This document shows positions 1 to 12,902 of a stretch of 64,000 nt of DNA, in pieces. Source of the stretch: Gentiana macrophylla (Eukaryota > Streptophyta > Magnoliopsida > Gentianales > Gentianaceae); contig CM047813.1 of assembly GCA_026214975.1 (NCBI GenBank), forward strand, positions 35,435,871 through 35,499,870, written 5' to 3'. Under the pieces are notes generated by a model that was given only the letters and a program-made list of their open reading frames with translations, had not been told where the DNA came from and did no database searches. A program made the position numbers and the translations under genes. The stretch's first letter is position 1, and every line of letters starts with the position of its first letter.

Positions 1-12
1 AGAGCCTTTGCT

Positions 13-1874
13 CTGAAATTCGTTTCACCTGGAACGATAATGGACCGTAAACGAGATATAGCTACTTTCGAGCAATTAGAAGGAGAGTGTGTGGGAAAGG
101 CCTGGGAGAGGTTGAATTTGTTAATGAGGAAATGCCCTAACCATGGATACACTCGACATGAACTTCTAGAATTATTCTATCAGGGTGTTACTCAACCCAA
201 TAGAGATTACTTAGATTCCACAGCTCATGGATCATTTTTAGGAGGAGGAGATGATGCTTTACTCTGAGGTAGCGAAACAATAGCTAAGAATAACATGTGG
301 GCTACTCAAAAGAAGACCCATGTTAGTGGAAGCAAAAAGGAGGTCAGCAAAAGTAACTCGAGACAAAATTGTTAGTTGCTCAAATGGAAATAATGAACAA
401 ACAACTAGCCAACATGCAAATGAAGCGACAAGAAGGGCCAGCAGATGTGAATTACTTGGGCATGCAGGCCGGGAATATGATGAATGAGGAAGTGCAGGCC
501 ATGGAGAACCGTAATCAACCTTCGTAAGCTTCACCAAAATTACGGTCAATCAAGTCATACTCAAAACCGTAACTATTCGGGAAACCCGCGAAATAGTTAT
601 TATACACCGCCTGGTGCATCCAATAACCAAAGACCCCAAGGTAACTGGGCTCAAACGCAAAATCAACAGCCCACCTATGTCTCTTAGAAGAAATTTGATG
701 AGCTAGTAGACATGGTGAAAACACTAGCCACCGGTCAAAAAACGATGGAGAGACAGATAGGTCGATGGTGATCACAAAGTAACAGACCTCCGAGAAGACC
801 GCCTAGTTATACGTATAAAAACCCTAAGGCGGATGTCGTCAGCTTGTAATGCCATCACACCGCAATGGAATTATGGACAAGAGGAGGAGTTGAATGCGCC
901 ACCCTCATAATGTGTAAGACAAATTGCACCGAAAAGTTATCGAAAGCAGTAGCCCTCTCCCGACGCCATGAGTTCGGAGGGGCAATCGAAAATTAAATTC
1001 CAAAGAAAGCAACAAAGTGAGGAAGAGCTGAATGATGATGATTCTTCGGGGATAGTGATGAGGAGGTGAGAGAGAGAAGTCGTAGCTGAACACTTGACTA
1101 AAAAGAAAACTGAGAAGTTTGTCAGGTGGAAGGACAAGGAGGACGAAGCCATTAAAAGTCAAACTATAATCAATCAATCGAAAACCCTTCCTTATCCGGC
1201 AAAGAAAAGAGAGAATATCTTGAACTCTGACAAACAGTATGACGGGGTGAGAAAGATGCTTAAAGATACTATGGCAACTATGCCACTTGCTGAGGTATTA
1301 ACCGAGATGCCTAAATGCTCTAAGTATCTTAAGGATGCCTGTGGAAGTAAGAAGAAGCTAAAGGAATGGCGAGAAGAGGTGCTAAGATAAGAATGTTCAA
1401 CGGTTTCACAGAGCATTGCAATCAAGTTTAGGTGACCCTGCATTTACCTTCAATCTCTTGCATGATTGAAGGCCACACGCCCACAATGTCTTATGCGACT
1501 CGGGGCCTCTGTCAATATGATGCCATTGAACGCCTGCAAGAGTCTCGGTTGGACAAAAGGCTAAGGGAGCGCCCCGCCTCTCTTCGATTGGTGGACCGAT
1601 CTAGCCGTTTAGCGGTGGTTGTGTTAACAACGCCCTTATCCATGTTAAACATTTAGTTTTTCCAATCGATCGGGTCATACCGATTACCATCGACGAGAGA
1701 TGCCCCGATTCTCGGGGCGGCCTTTCTTAAATACTTCGCCTCCACCATTGACTTCCAAATCGCCAAATCACTCGAGAGTAGAGGACACTTCCGTTACCCT
1801 CGAGCAAGGAAAACGTTCATGGAAGCTCCAACCCGTGAGATCTCATTCATTGAAGCAATCTATGGAGATGAATC
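13..1874 (+). pseudogene. Athila-like gag and protease, degraded
   Basis: The frame at 40-267 (GKAWERLNLLMRKCPNHG) is the C-terminal half of a plant retrotransposon gag domain. It is followed at 484-687 by the Asn/Gln/Pro-rich linker (GNWAQTQNQQP) seen between gag and protease in Athila elements. The frame at 1094-1390 holds the conserved stretch before the protease (MPLAEVLTEMPKCSKYLKDA). A frameshifted GASVNMMPL around 1500-1535 marks the aspartic protease active site. Frames change several times, so no functional polyprotein is made. The coding sequence continues after the inserted element at 10791. Confidence 0.75.
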
Positions 1875-3564
1875 AGTTAGGTGTAGTGCCCGAAAGACAA
1901 ATTGTGTAATTGTTTTTAATGGATGACAGAATTTATCTCACCTTATTACTTGCTTTGTGCTTGTAAGTAATACATCACGCAAACCCTAAGTATATCAAGA
2001 TGTAACCGCTTAACTCAAAGGTGTATGGCATGCACGTGAGGATTGAGTTAGTGGTGATATACTTAAATCTGTTAGTCCATGGTGAACTTAATCGAGTTTA
2101 GGGTCTCTTGATTAAAACACCAATAATGCGCCTAACACCTTAGGGTGTGATAGTTTTATCCGGACTGCTTGTAGAGGGTACCTACGTGGGGCATTTATAT
2201 ATGATGGCATTCATATAGATCGACCGATTTAATCAATTTCTCGGTATAATTCCGTAATCGAGAATCTTATTAAATCATTAGATGATCATATATGGATAAA
2301 CCTTAATCCCGAGGTGATCACAGGTCTGCCGCTTGTCCCGGGGTAGTGTTTGATGTGTTAGTTACGGTTCACTTTAATATGTGTTCCAAGCCACTTCTCA
2401 TTGGCACTATCTCCGGATGAGTGAGTAGTTCCGATTTTCACACGCATATGGAATCCATTCCTTCCTCGGGGAAGTAGAGAGACAATCCCTTGTTTGTTAG
2501 CCCTAAGAAAGTGATCGATCCCGGGAGTTCACATTTGACTAATTAGCTACTAGTCGATATGTGTACTAATTGATCATTAGGGGTTAATGGTAAATAAGGA
2601 TAAGATATTCTCGAGTCGGGTTCACGGAGACTTCCCACTCGAGAATGGACAAATCTATGGAGGGTTAATCCAGATGTAGTGATTATATCAATGGACACTT
2701 ATTCGCTCTATGGGTTGAGTATAAGTATACATCTATAATCGGTAGAGTTCGGCCGGGTTTATGGTGGCGTAATCCCGGAATTAATAATTAATGTGCTTAT
2801 TCTGCTCGATGAATAATTAATTATTGAGCTACTCAAGTTATAGAGTCCATGGTCCCCGATGTGCTTCAGAATCGGACTAATAATCTTGTTATTTGGGCCT
2901 CATTGATAATTAATTGGTGGGCTAATTAATTGATATGCATGGATATTATTTAGTTGGGCTAAATAATATAATACACATAAAAGACATTTTACGGGCTTAT
3001 AACCCTAAAGTGGCGCCTCTTATCATTTATTTATCACAAGGATTAATTTTTTGGTGATATGGAAAATAAAAGATATTCTTGTTATATGATTGGTTGGATG
3101 ACTTGTTATTTGATTTCCTATTGGTCAATACATGTCACAATTAGTCATTAAGGAAAATATCCTTTTATTTTGTTTAATTAATTAATTATTTAATTAATTA
3201 ATACTTGGAGGCCAAGGATTTACTCTCCTATAAAAGGAGAGTTATTCCAAGGGAAATTAACTTCATAATTTCGACCACCACTTTAAAAGGGAGAGGAAAA
3301 TTAGTTCTTCTTGCCTGGGTTTTGTAAGAAGAAAACTTTTCTTGGTGTTGCATATCAAGGAGGTTCGTAGATCAAGAAGGGTGTCCACCAACCGCCGTTT
3401 GGAGAACACATCGGAAGATCAAGGCTTCTTTCCTATATTGGTAACATGATCTTAACCCCTTGTAGTAGTTTAAGTCCTTTAATTATGTGTTTTGATATAT
3501 AAATCGTGATCCATCCGCTGCGCATAGATCTAATTCGTTTAGATCTAAGAACCTGCATCCTTTA
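1875..3564 (+). repeat. 5' LTR of the Copia-type non-coding element
   Basis: 1690 bp. It differs from the right LTR mostly by 1-3 bp indels near CG or CTG sites. The first base is A where the right LTR has T, and both copies end in CTTTA instead of the usual CA. A TATA-like CCTATAAAAGGAG lies at about 3228-3240. Confidence 0.85.
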
Positions 3565-3566
3565 TG

Positions 3567-3579
3567 TGGTATCAGAGCC
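3567..3579 (+). other. Primer-binding site, tRNA-Met type
   Basis: TGGTATCAGAGCC lies two bases after the LTR end. It matches the initiator tRNA-Met primer site usual in plant Copia elements. Confidence 0.85.
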
Positions 3580-6500
3580 AGGTTCCACGATTTATATAGT
3601 CATAATCATAATTAAACGATTTAAAGGAGTGGAATTGCATGTAGGTGATATTTTACTTATTTTTATGTATTAATAATTTTTAAATTGCTATGGTTGAAGA
3701 GATGGATTGGGGTTGGCACCGTTTTCCCGTTAGATCTATTGTAAACTCATATAAACGATGAAAATTCGTTCATATGAGTATAGGAAATTATGTAATTCAT
3801 GTATTATTGCAATTTTAATTTCCAGAAAATAGATCTGTACATTAGCTGTTTAGTCTTTTCGTTTTTCCGTTGTTTGAGCCGTTAAAACGAAGATCCTCTC
3901 CGGTCAGAATCAAGATTGGAAGTTGATGATCAATCCCACAAAATTTGGCGTCGATCAGAGTCCGTTTGGGTTTCAGTTCGTTGCTGCGAAGTGGCTGCTG
4001 TAACAGAAAAACGCAGGATTCACAGAAACCCTAACTGTGACTTCTTCGATTTTCTGGGAACAATTGGACCGTTCAAATTAAAATCCGACCGGTCAGATCG
4101 CATATCATGGAGTTTTGTACATGAGATAAAATTTTCAGGACGATCGGGATTCATCTTGATCCCCGATCAGCCTCGGGAAGTCAAAAATGCGCTGCTGTAA
4201 GAATCTGTTTCAGCAGCAAGTTGGGCGGCTCACTGAGGAATATTGACAAGTCAAAGCTCCGATCCAACCGTCCATATTGAAGCCCGAAGAGTAAAGATCA
4301 GATCTGGAAAGTTTCGTCCCGATCCAAGTTCGTTTGATATGCCGATCGTTGAAGATTCTAAACAGCTGCAGATTAGGGTTTTAATTTATTTTCAATAGAT
4401 TAGTTACGAAGTGCCAACGGTCCATCTCTCGGTGTTTATTTTCCGCACTAGTATACATGTGTAGATTGTATGAGTAGAACCGAAAATTGGCATGACATGC
4501 ATCATATCATGAATTCCACTCCATATGCATACATGTAGAAATTAATTCGAGGAATTAGTTAGGCATGTATAAAACACACGATTAGTTTTAATTAATTGTT
4601 TGATATTAATTAGAAACTAATTAGGTAAAAAAAACCGAGGAACGCGGGTTTTTTCAATCGTCGAGGTTGGGTGATGGATTCTCGGTGAATCCCACTCTGC
4701 GAAAGCATAAGGAGTAAAATCCCAAACCCTCGTGGTTAAGGTGTTGGATTCTCGGTGAATTCCACCTTACCTAAGACGAGATTACGCTTTTGTTCCGTAG
4801 TGTCTACGTGAAAGTTTGATGTTTAAGGATTGATAATCACGGGCAAACAGTTCGAAAGTGGTTTAACCACGGTTGGGTGGTCAACAAGAGCTACGGCTCA
4901 ATCGACTTCACCTCCACGTGTGGCGTTTGCACGGGGGCCTGGCAATACTGAGCCATCCGAAGAGCCACTACGGCTCAACGGACCTCTCCTAGCCTTGACC
5001 CGTCCGACGGCCACATATGTTCTAACGAATAGGTCGGGTGGGCTAGCCCACATAACCGACAACATTCGGGCCTATGATTTATTGTTCCTTAATGTAACAT
5101 CAAGTCCAAAAACGTGATCAATGAAACCCACCACTTTTTCAAAATATTGAGTGGGAGCGGGAGAGGCGACAATGACCCCACGGCCTCTACCGCTGACACA
5201 AGCAACGTGAGAGAATGGTGACGCCTCGTGCCGCCTGGGACCGGCCTCCCTAAGGAAGGCCTTCACCGCTATCAAAATTCAAGGCTTGGTCTCCGAAAGG
5301 ATAGGATTTTGGGTACTGTCGAGTCACCGACCGACCCTAAGGCGCACACTCGGGTCTACCTAAAAATCTGAGACAAGAGGTCACACTCATAAAGGGTATT
5401 TTTGTAGTACCTTGGCTGAAAAAGAAAGGTGATTGACGATCACAAATGAGATGTTCGATTCTCAACTGATCTTCAATATTATTCAAACCTCTTTGACCTA
5501 CCCTAAGGCGGCACTCGAGGCATTAGATTAAATCCTTGGAACGGTAGGATAGACTATAAGTACTTAGTTTATGTTCCTAAAATTTTAGTAGTGTATGATT
5601 TGGATTTATTTTCTGTCAATTTTATTTACAACTGTTATAAATATCTCTCTAAGGTGCTAGACTGCTAGTGTAAAATTGACTAGTAATGGCTTCGTTAAAA
5701 AGTGGTAAGTAACTAGAAAGTTGTACTTATTGATCTTACATGCAATTAATTTTTCGGAAGAGATATTTCTCTTGAGCCTTCAAAACTTAAGTGACGTAAA
5801 TAAGTATGTCACTGTTGTCAATCGTGTTGAACGAGAGACAACTGTAGTCAGTTTGAAAGATGATTGGGACGATAAAATTCTTCTAGTGAATTTTAATGGT
5901 GTAGTGTCTACACAAGAAATTTTCTAATAGAAAAATTGGAGAATCATAAATTGAAGTGTCGCTAGTTAGACGGTATTTGGAACCGATAAACTAGTGGGAG
6001 CTTTTATCTTATGTTTTTCTAATTTATTAGAAAATTAGTCCCACTGGGTAACGCTTTTATTAGACATCACACAGTTCACGAATAGTGTCTACTCAATTGA
6101 ACTGCTAGTTCAAGACTATTTCCTTTTAAGGAAAGTTGAGAATGGGAAAGAATGTCTATAAGTGTTAATCATCTTAACTAAAGTTTTGAGGCTAAACCGA
6201 AACATTAATTAAAGAAAGTATAGGATAAGGAAAGTGATTTCGGATCACTAACCAATGAATCCTTAGCGACTTTCTTAACCGAGTAACTTGACTCGGTAGC
6301 TTAGTTCTTTGGGAGAACAAGGAAGCTGTGCATTAACGATTAATAGAGTAACAAAGGGCAGTAATTTCAGCTATAATAGTGGGAGTGATATAAGGAAATG
6401 AATTTCGAATTCTATCCTTGAATATCACAGAAAAATTTATTTTTCTGTTTACAGATTCGTTGAAACAAATGGATTCACTTTCATCTCGATAATACAGTTG

Positions 6501-9087
6501 CCTTAAACAAAGTGAAGATGACGTTTGTAGTACGAATCTGTGACTCGGACTTTTGTTTGATAAAGACAGAACCACTAAGAAAAAAATTTGAATAGGTATG
6601 TGTAACACATCTAAAACTATTAAAGGCAAAAGGTTTCCTTATTAAGATAAACGACCCTTCAATATCTATTAATTAGTGCATATATCCTGAGACAAGACCT
6701 CGCCGATCGGCTAAGGGTGATTCCTATCTCCCACCTCTTGGAACACTATCTCAAAGGAACAATGACTAAGTTTCCTTTCAATCGGGAAAGGGTAATAGAT
6801 TTGAAGGGTAACATAGCTTGTTCACCATGACCTTCGTGGTCTAGTGAGAGATACAAGCTAGTGGGAGTTTTTGAGTGGTGACATTTTGTCCGATAACTAC
6901 TCAAACGTGATTTAGTTTATCAAAAGAATACAAGGAGGAGTCTCTCGATTTTAGCAGAGAATAGAGTATTCCATGCTCGTAAATAGGCTACCGCATAGTC
7001 TTGGGGACTCGATGCTCGGCCCGCTTCCTAGTGGAATGTTTCTCACCGAGGAAGAAACCATAGACTTGCCTCGATATAGTTATTAATGTGCTACAATACA
7101 TCGTTAAACTCGATTAAGATAATTGGTTGCAAAATAACGGTTAACATTATTATGTAAACCGAGAAGTCTACCTAAAAGATGCCAAAGTGTATTTATGGAT
7201 AATGAGTGAATTCGGTTCACACCACTTCCATAAATGTAGGCATTTAGCATTTAATGCTTGAAGGTAAGACTGAGATTTTGCGCATACGCTCGATTGTGAC
7301 TTTGTTAGTGAAATATCTTAATGAGACGAGTGAAGGTTGATTATAAGATTCTTGAGATCGTAAAGTGACGGTTGAATCGACACAAGCCTTCCTTCGATAG
7401 AATCTATAAGTAACAACCTTAAACCTTGAGTACGGTTACCCAAAGGTAGTTACTATCTGATTTAATCGTACCACGCCCAACATCGGTTGTTGGTGATTAC
7501 ACCGATAAATACTACTAGATCGTGATGTCAATCCACCACGCAAATGGGGAGTATGGTTTAACCATTGACCCATTGTGGTTTTGTGGACTTTACGGTCTGT
7601 TGGGTGATTGATAACCTATGGCTCTTAGTGGGTCAGTATAGGATTCTCGATCATAGAGGTTGGTTTGACAAACTTAACTCCTGTAAATGGAGTTTTTGTA
7701 CTCCGCTTTGTTCGATCTATTGTAGAACCACCGAGTATCTCAGCCCAGTGGGAGCAATTGGATCTACATAGAAAAGAGTCGAATGAATAGGAAAGTTTAA
7801 ACATTCAAAGGCAAATTTGAGTGGTATAGGTGATTCTCGACAAGTAGAGAGTTAACTGCACCTTGAACTCTCTCACCACTGAGTCTTGCTAGATTTTGTT
7901 GAAAGCGTAAAATAGGGGTGATTCCCCGAGACTTTCTTGCCGAACAACGGAATCAATTCATTCGTAATGTATGGTTTTAGCTAAGAATGAATAAAGGATT
8001 CGTTACAAAGCGTAAGTTAGGGGTGATTCCACAAGACCTTTTTTAAGTAGACTAACGATATCTTAATTCATTCGTAAAGAACCTTTGGTAGAGGCTCTGC
8101 CATGGCTTATATCCTCTCGTGGATTTAAGAGAACCTCTCGGTCATTTAAAGTCACATGTTTTAAAATATGTGGAATTGACTGTAATATTGATAAGTCTTT
8201 AGTAGACTCGGATATCAATATTGGTAAAATAGTAGTATTAGTGTTCATGAATGATAACACTCAAACAGCTTGGAAACAACATGTGTGTGCTATCTCAAGT
8301 CGAAATCGACACGCCAAGATTCTCTCGGATGAGAGAATTGGACTATGTTCTAAGAATCTGATTCGGTCAAATTCACGAGAATGAGTCATTGGCTATCCCA
8401 CCGATCTTATTGAATAAGATGATTATGCATATATGGTTGCAAAAGATTCAACGAGAGTAGTCCTACCTTACCTCTCGTGGATGATTCTCCAAATCTTCGG
8501 ATAAAGAGAAAATGGGATAGAGTCTCTTTGGGATAAGGGCAAGTCAAACGAGTCAATTGCGCTTGAATCTTGGATTCAAGCAATAAGTAGCGGTTTAGTA
8601 CGCCCTCAAGTATCGTTAGAGAACGAGGAATCATATGCTTGTATATTCAGTGCAAACTTGAATATGGTTGACTACACTGATTCGACTTGTAGTCGATTAA
8701 GGATGATCTTTAAGTTGATCTCGGCCTCGGTGTTTACTCATAGTGCTTAGAATTTCCTTTTTGGTCCTGGAGTAATTCCAGTCCGATAAGCCGATATCAC
8801 TTCATCGTGAAAAACAAGTGAAGAGATAGCTTAGAAGGATCTTCTCGGTCACCGTGAGGTCAAAAGCATATTGAGAGAGAGTACCGCCTGATTGGAAGGA
8901 CCGCGACGCTTCAATCCTAAAGATCGCCTCGAGTCGACAACCTAACTAATCGAGTGTACCAAGTCGAGTGCTTGGAGGGTACGGCATTGATGGATATGTC
9001 TCATCCGCTTAGAGCAAGTGGGAGAGTGTTGTGAATAAGATGAGAAAGGGTGTGCTCTAAAAACAATCGCTTGCTTGTCATTTCGCA
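3580..9087 (+). other. Non-coding interior of the Copia-type element
   Basis: Only frames under 100 codons occur, none with recognisable retroelement motifs. The octamer AGTGGGAG, identical to the core of the terminal polypurine tract, occurs at 5993, 6378, 6860, 7747, 9017 and 9088, always on the same strand. I see no host gene fragment. Confidence 0.6.
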
Positions 9088-9097
9088 AGTGGGAGAT

Positions 9098-10785
9098 TGT
9101 TAGGTGTAGTGCCCGAAAGACAAATTGTGTAATTGTTTTTAATGGATGACAAATTTATCTCACCTTATTACTTGCTTTGTGCTTGTAAGTAATACATCGC
9201 CGCAAACCCTAAGTATATCAAGATGTAACCGCTTAACTCGGTGTATGGCATGCACGTGAGGATTGAGTTAGTGGTGATATACTTAAATCGTTAGTCCATG
9301 GTGAACTTAATCGAGTTTAGGGTCTCTTGATTAAAACACCAATAATGCGCCTAACACCTTAGGGTGTGATAGTTTTATCCGGACTGCTGTAGAGGGTACC
9401 TACGTGGGGCATTTATATATGATGGCATTCATATAGATCGGACCGATTTAATCAATTTCTCGGTATAATTCCGTAATCGAGGAATCTTATTAAATCATTA
9501 GATGATCATATATGGATAAACCTTAATCCCGAGGTGATCACAGTGGTGCCGCTTGTCCCGGGTAGTGTTTGATGTGTTAGTTACGGTTCACTTTAATATG
9601 TGTTCCAAGCCACTTCTCATTGGCACTATCTCCGGATGAGTGAGTAGTTCGATTTTCACGGACATGGAATCCATTCCTTCCTCGCGGGAAGTAGAGAGAC
9701 AGTCCCTTGTTTGTTAGCCCTAAGAAAGTGATCGATCCCGGAGTTCACATTTGACTAATTAGCTACTAGTCGATATGTGTACTAATTGATCATTAGGGGT
9801 TAATGGTAAATAAGGATAAGATATTCGAGTCGGGTTCACGGAGACTTCCCACTCGTAATGGACAATCTATGGAGGGTTAATCCGTATGTAGTGATTATAT
9901 CAATGGACACTTATTCGCTTCTATGGGTTGAGTATAAGTATACATCTATAATCGGTAGAGTTCGGGCCGGGTTTATGGTGGCGTAATCCCGGAATTAATA
10001 ATTAATGTGCTTATTCTGCTCGATGAATAATTAATTATTGAGCTACCGTTATAGTCCATGGTCCCCGATGTGGCTTCAGAATCGGACTAATAATCTTGTT
10101 ATTTGGGCCTCAAATGATAATTAATTGGTCAAGCTAATTAATTGATATGCATGGATATTATTTAGTTGGGCTAAATAATATAATACACATAAAAGACATT
10201 TTATGTGGGCTTATAACCCTAAAGTGGCGCCTCTTATCATTTATTTATCACAAGGATTAATTTTTTGGTGATATGGAAAATAAAAGATATTCTTGTTATA
10301 TGATTGGTTGGATGACTTGTTATTTGATTTCCTATTGGTCAATACATGTCACAATTAGTCATTAAGGAAAATATCCTTTTATTTTGTTTAATTAATTAAT
10401 TATTTAATTAATTAATACTTGGAGGCCAAGGATTTACTCTCCTATAAAAGGAGAGTTATTCCAAGGGAAATTAACTTCATAATTTCGACCACCACTTTAA
10501 AAAAGGGAGAGGAAAATTAGTTCTTCTTGCCTAGGGTTTTTGTAAGAAGAAAAACTTTTCTTGGTGTTGCATATCAAGGAGGTTCGTGTATCAAGAAGGG
10601 TGTCCACCAACCGCCGCTTGGAGAACACATCGGAAGATCAAGGCTTCTCTTCCCTATATTGGTAACATGATCTTAACCCCTTGTAGTAGTTTAAGTCCTT
10701 TAATTATGTGTTTTGATATATAAATCGTGATCCATCCGCTGCGCATAGATCTAATTCGTTTAGATCTAAGAACCTGCATCCTTTA
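9098..10785 (+). repeat. 3' LTR of the Copia-type non-coding element
   Basis: It starts TGTTAGGTG directly after AAGTGGGAGAT and ends CATCCTTTA before the GAATC duplication. 1688 bp, with a TATA-like CCTATAAAAGGAG at about 10441-10453. Confidence 0.85.
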
Positions 10786-10790
10786 GAATC

Positions 10791-12865
10791 CAACCCTGAG
10801 GAAGTGCTCACGGAGATAGGAGCCCTGGATGTTATAACTCAACAACTTGCGCACACCGAGCCTAAGAGTGAACGGAAAATCAGGACATTCCAGGATGGCA
10901 AAGAATGATTTGAAGGAGCTCAACCAGCGCACTTTAACCTGCGCAGAGGAGGAAGTTTTAATGGGTAGTTGGGACGAAATAGATTTACGGAGAGAAACTA
11001 CCAATTGGGAGTTGGATGATTGGGAGCAAATTGCGTAAGAGCTCGAAGAAGAAGAACTTAAGAAGATGGTCAAGCATAAGAAAGAAAAAACGGAAGTCGA
11101 CGGAAGATTCCTCTGTGATGATGTCATTCAATACCTTTCGGGTTACACCTCGTGGAAGATGAGGTGTTTTTCACCAACCGGTCCAAGCTCACAAGGAAAA
11201 ATGTGGTCCCTTAAAATCCAGTATTGAGCAACCCCCTACTGACTTGGAGCTTAAACCGCTTCCGCAGCACCTTAAATACATCTTCCTTAAAGACGGTGAT
11301 AAGTTGCCCTTGATCATCTCATCTAAACTCGAGCCAGAGCAAGAAGCAGGATTAATCAAAGTGCTTGAGAAACATATCCTCGCGTTCGGATGGCAGGTGG
11401 GCGATATCAGAGGAATCAGCCCAGACATGTGCATGCATAAGATTCGAACAAAGGAAGGAGCAAAAAAGGTCAGGCAACCTCAAAGGAGGCTGAATCCGCA
11501 CATGCAGGAGGTTGTCAAAAAGGAGATTATCAAATGGCTTGACATGGGATTATTTATGCCATAGCTGGTAGTGAGTGGGTCAGCCCTACTCAAGTTGTGC
11601 CAAAGAAGGGAGGCATTACTGTGGAAAAGAACGAAAAAGGGGAAGAAGTTGCCTTACGCCTTGTGACGGGCTATAGAGTTTGTATTGATTATCGCAGGTT
11701 AAATGAAGTCACCGCTAAGGATCATTTCCCCCTGCCCTTCATTGACCAACTTCTAGAAAGACTGAGTGGTCATAAGTATTATTGTTTCCTCGATGGATAT
11801 TCTGGTTACTTCCAGATAGCCATCGACCCTAATGACCAGGAAAAGACTACGTTTACGTGTCCATCAGGCACTTTTGCCTTTCGCAGAATGCCATTCGGCT
11901 TATGCAATGCACCCGCGACTTTTCAACGGTGCATGTTGGCCATTTTTGATGGACTAGTGGAGAAATGTATGGAAGTCTTCATGGATGACTTCTCAGTCTA
12001 TGGAGACAGCTTTGATGAAATCTTAAAGAACCTAGATATGGTGCTCCAACGTTGTGTTGAGAAAAATCTGGTGCTTAACTGGGAAAAGTGCCATTTTCTA
12101 GTCGAAGAAGGGATTGTTTTGGGACACAAGGTGTCCAGTGATGGTATTCAGGTGGATAAGGCTAAGGTAGAAGCCATTGAGAGAATGTCGTACCCGAAGA
12201 CGGTGAAGGAGGTACGAGGATTTCTGGGACATGTGGGCTTCTATCGGCGTTTCATTAAAGACTTTTCGACGATATTAAAGCCGTTATCCAACCTGCTGAA
12301 AGAGGAAGTGGAGTTTTTGTTTGATGATGGGTGTAAGAAAGCTTTTAATAGCTTAAAGGATAAGCTAACCAAAGGTGCCCCATTTTAAACGCGCCCGATC
12401 GACTAAACCTTTTGAACTAATGTGCGATGCCTCTAACTACGCACGCGGGCGCGCGATTAGGGCGTAGAATTGACAAAAATTTCAGGCCGATTTACTATGC
12501 TAGCCGCACTTTGAACCCAAATCAATGCAATTACGCCACTCTGAGAGAAGGAATTCTTGGCGTCGCTTTTGCTATTGACAAATTCGTGGTTATCTTTTAG
12601 GGTCCAAAGTGGTGGTGTGGGCAGATCACGCAAAGACTACGCTACCTTATGGGCAAAGCAGACGCTAAACCAAGGTTACTCGATGGATTTTGATACTACA
12701 GAATTTGACCTTGAAATTAAGGACAAGAAGGGTAGTGATAATGTTGTAGCTGACCACTTATCTCGCCTAGTGAATGAGGGTGGCGAAGTCCCTAAGGAGA
12801 TAGGCATTGACTTTCTGACTGAGCAATTAATGAAAGCTAGAGACTGGGAGGCCGTGGTATGCTGA
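10791..12865 (+). pseudogene. Athila-like reverse transcriptase and RNase H, degraded
   Basis: After a protease/linker remnant (10791-11240), the frame at 11244-11564 carries the pre-RT region (ILAFGWQVGDIRGISPDMCMHKI). After a one-codon break (stop at 11562), the frame at 11597-12388 gives 263 residues of RT. It has VCIDYRRLNEVTAKDHFPLP, FLDGYSGYFQI, PFGLCNAPATFQRCM and the catalytic FMDD (in place of YxDD), then the thumb region FLGHVGFYRRFIKDF. RNase H follows at about 12390-12800 with frameshifts; YATLREGILGVAFAIDKF and DNVVADHLSRLVNE are readable in separate frames. The catalytic RT residues are present, but the reading frame is not continuous. Confidence 0.9.
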
Positions 12866-12902
12866 TTACGCCAACTACTTAGCAAGTGGGCATTTAGAAG
12901 GG

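Larger units (their letters stand above)
1875..10785 (+). mobile_element. Large non-autonomous Copia-type LTR element (LARD-like) inserted in Athila gag-pol
   Basis: Two nearly identical direct LTRs (1875-3564 and 9098-10785) are flanked by a perfect 5-bp duplication GAATC (1870-1874 and 10786-10790). A TGGTATCAGAGCC primer site follows the left LTR, and an AAGTGGGAGAT tract precedes the right one. The 5.5-kb interior has no frame that resembles gag, protease, integrase or RT. The Copia-type assignment rests only on the primer and polypurine sites. The near-identity of the LTRs points to recent insertion by enzymes supplied in trans. Confidence 0.85.

Noticed and set aside
3916..4200. 94-codon frame after the primer site of the Copia-type LARD, where gag would be expected
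   Set aside because: It has no gag or zinc-knuckle motif, and the length is within chance for this composition.
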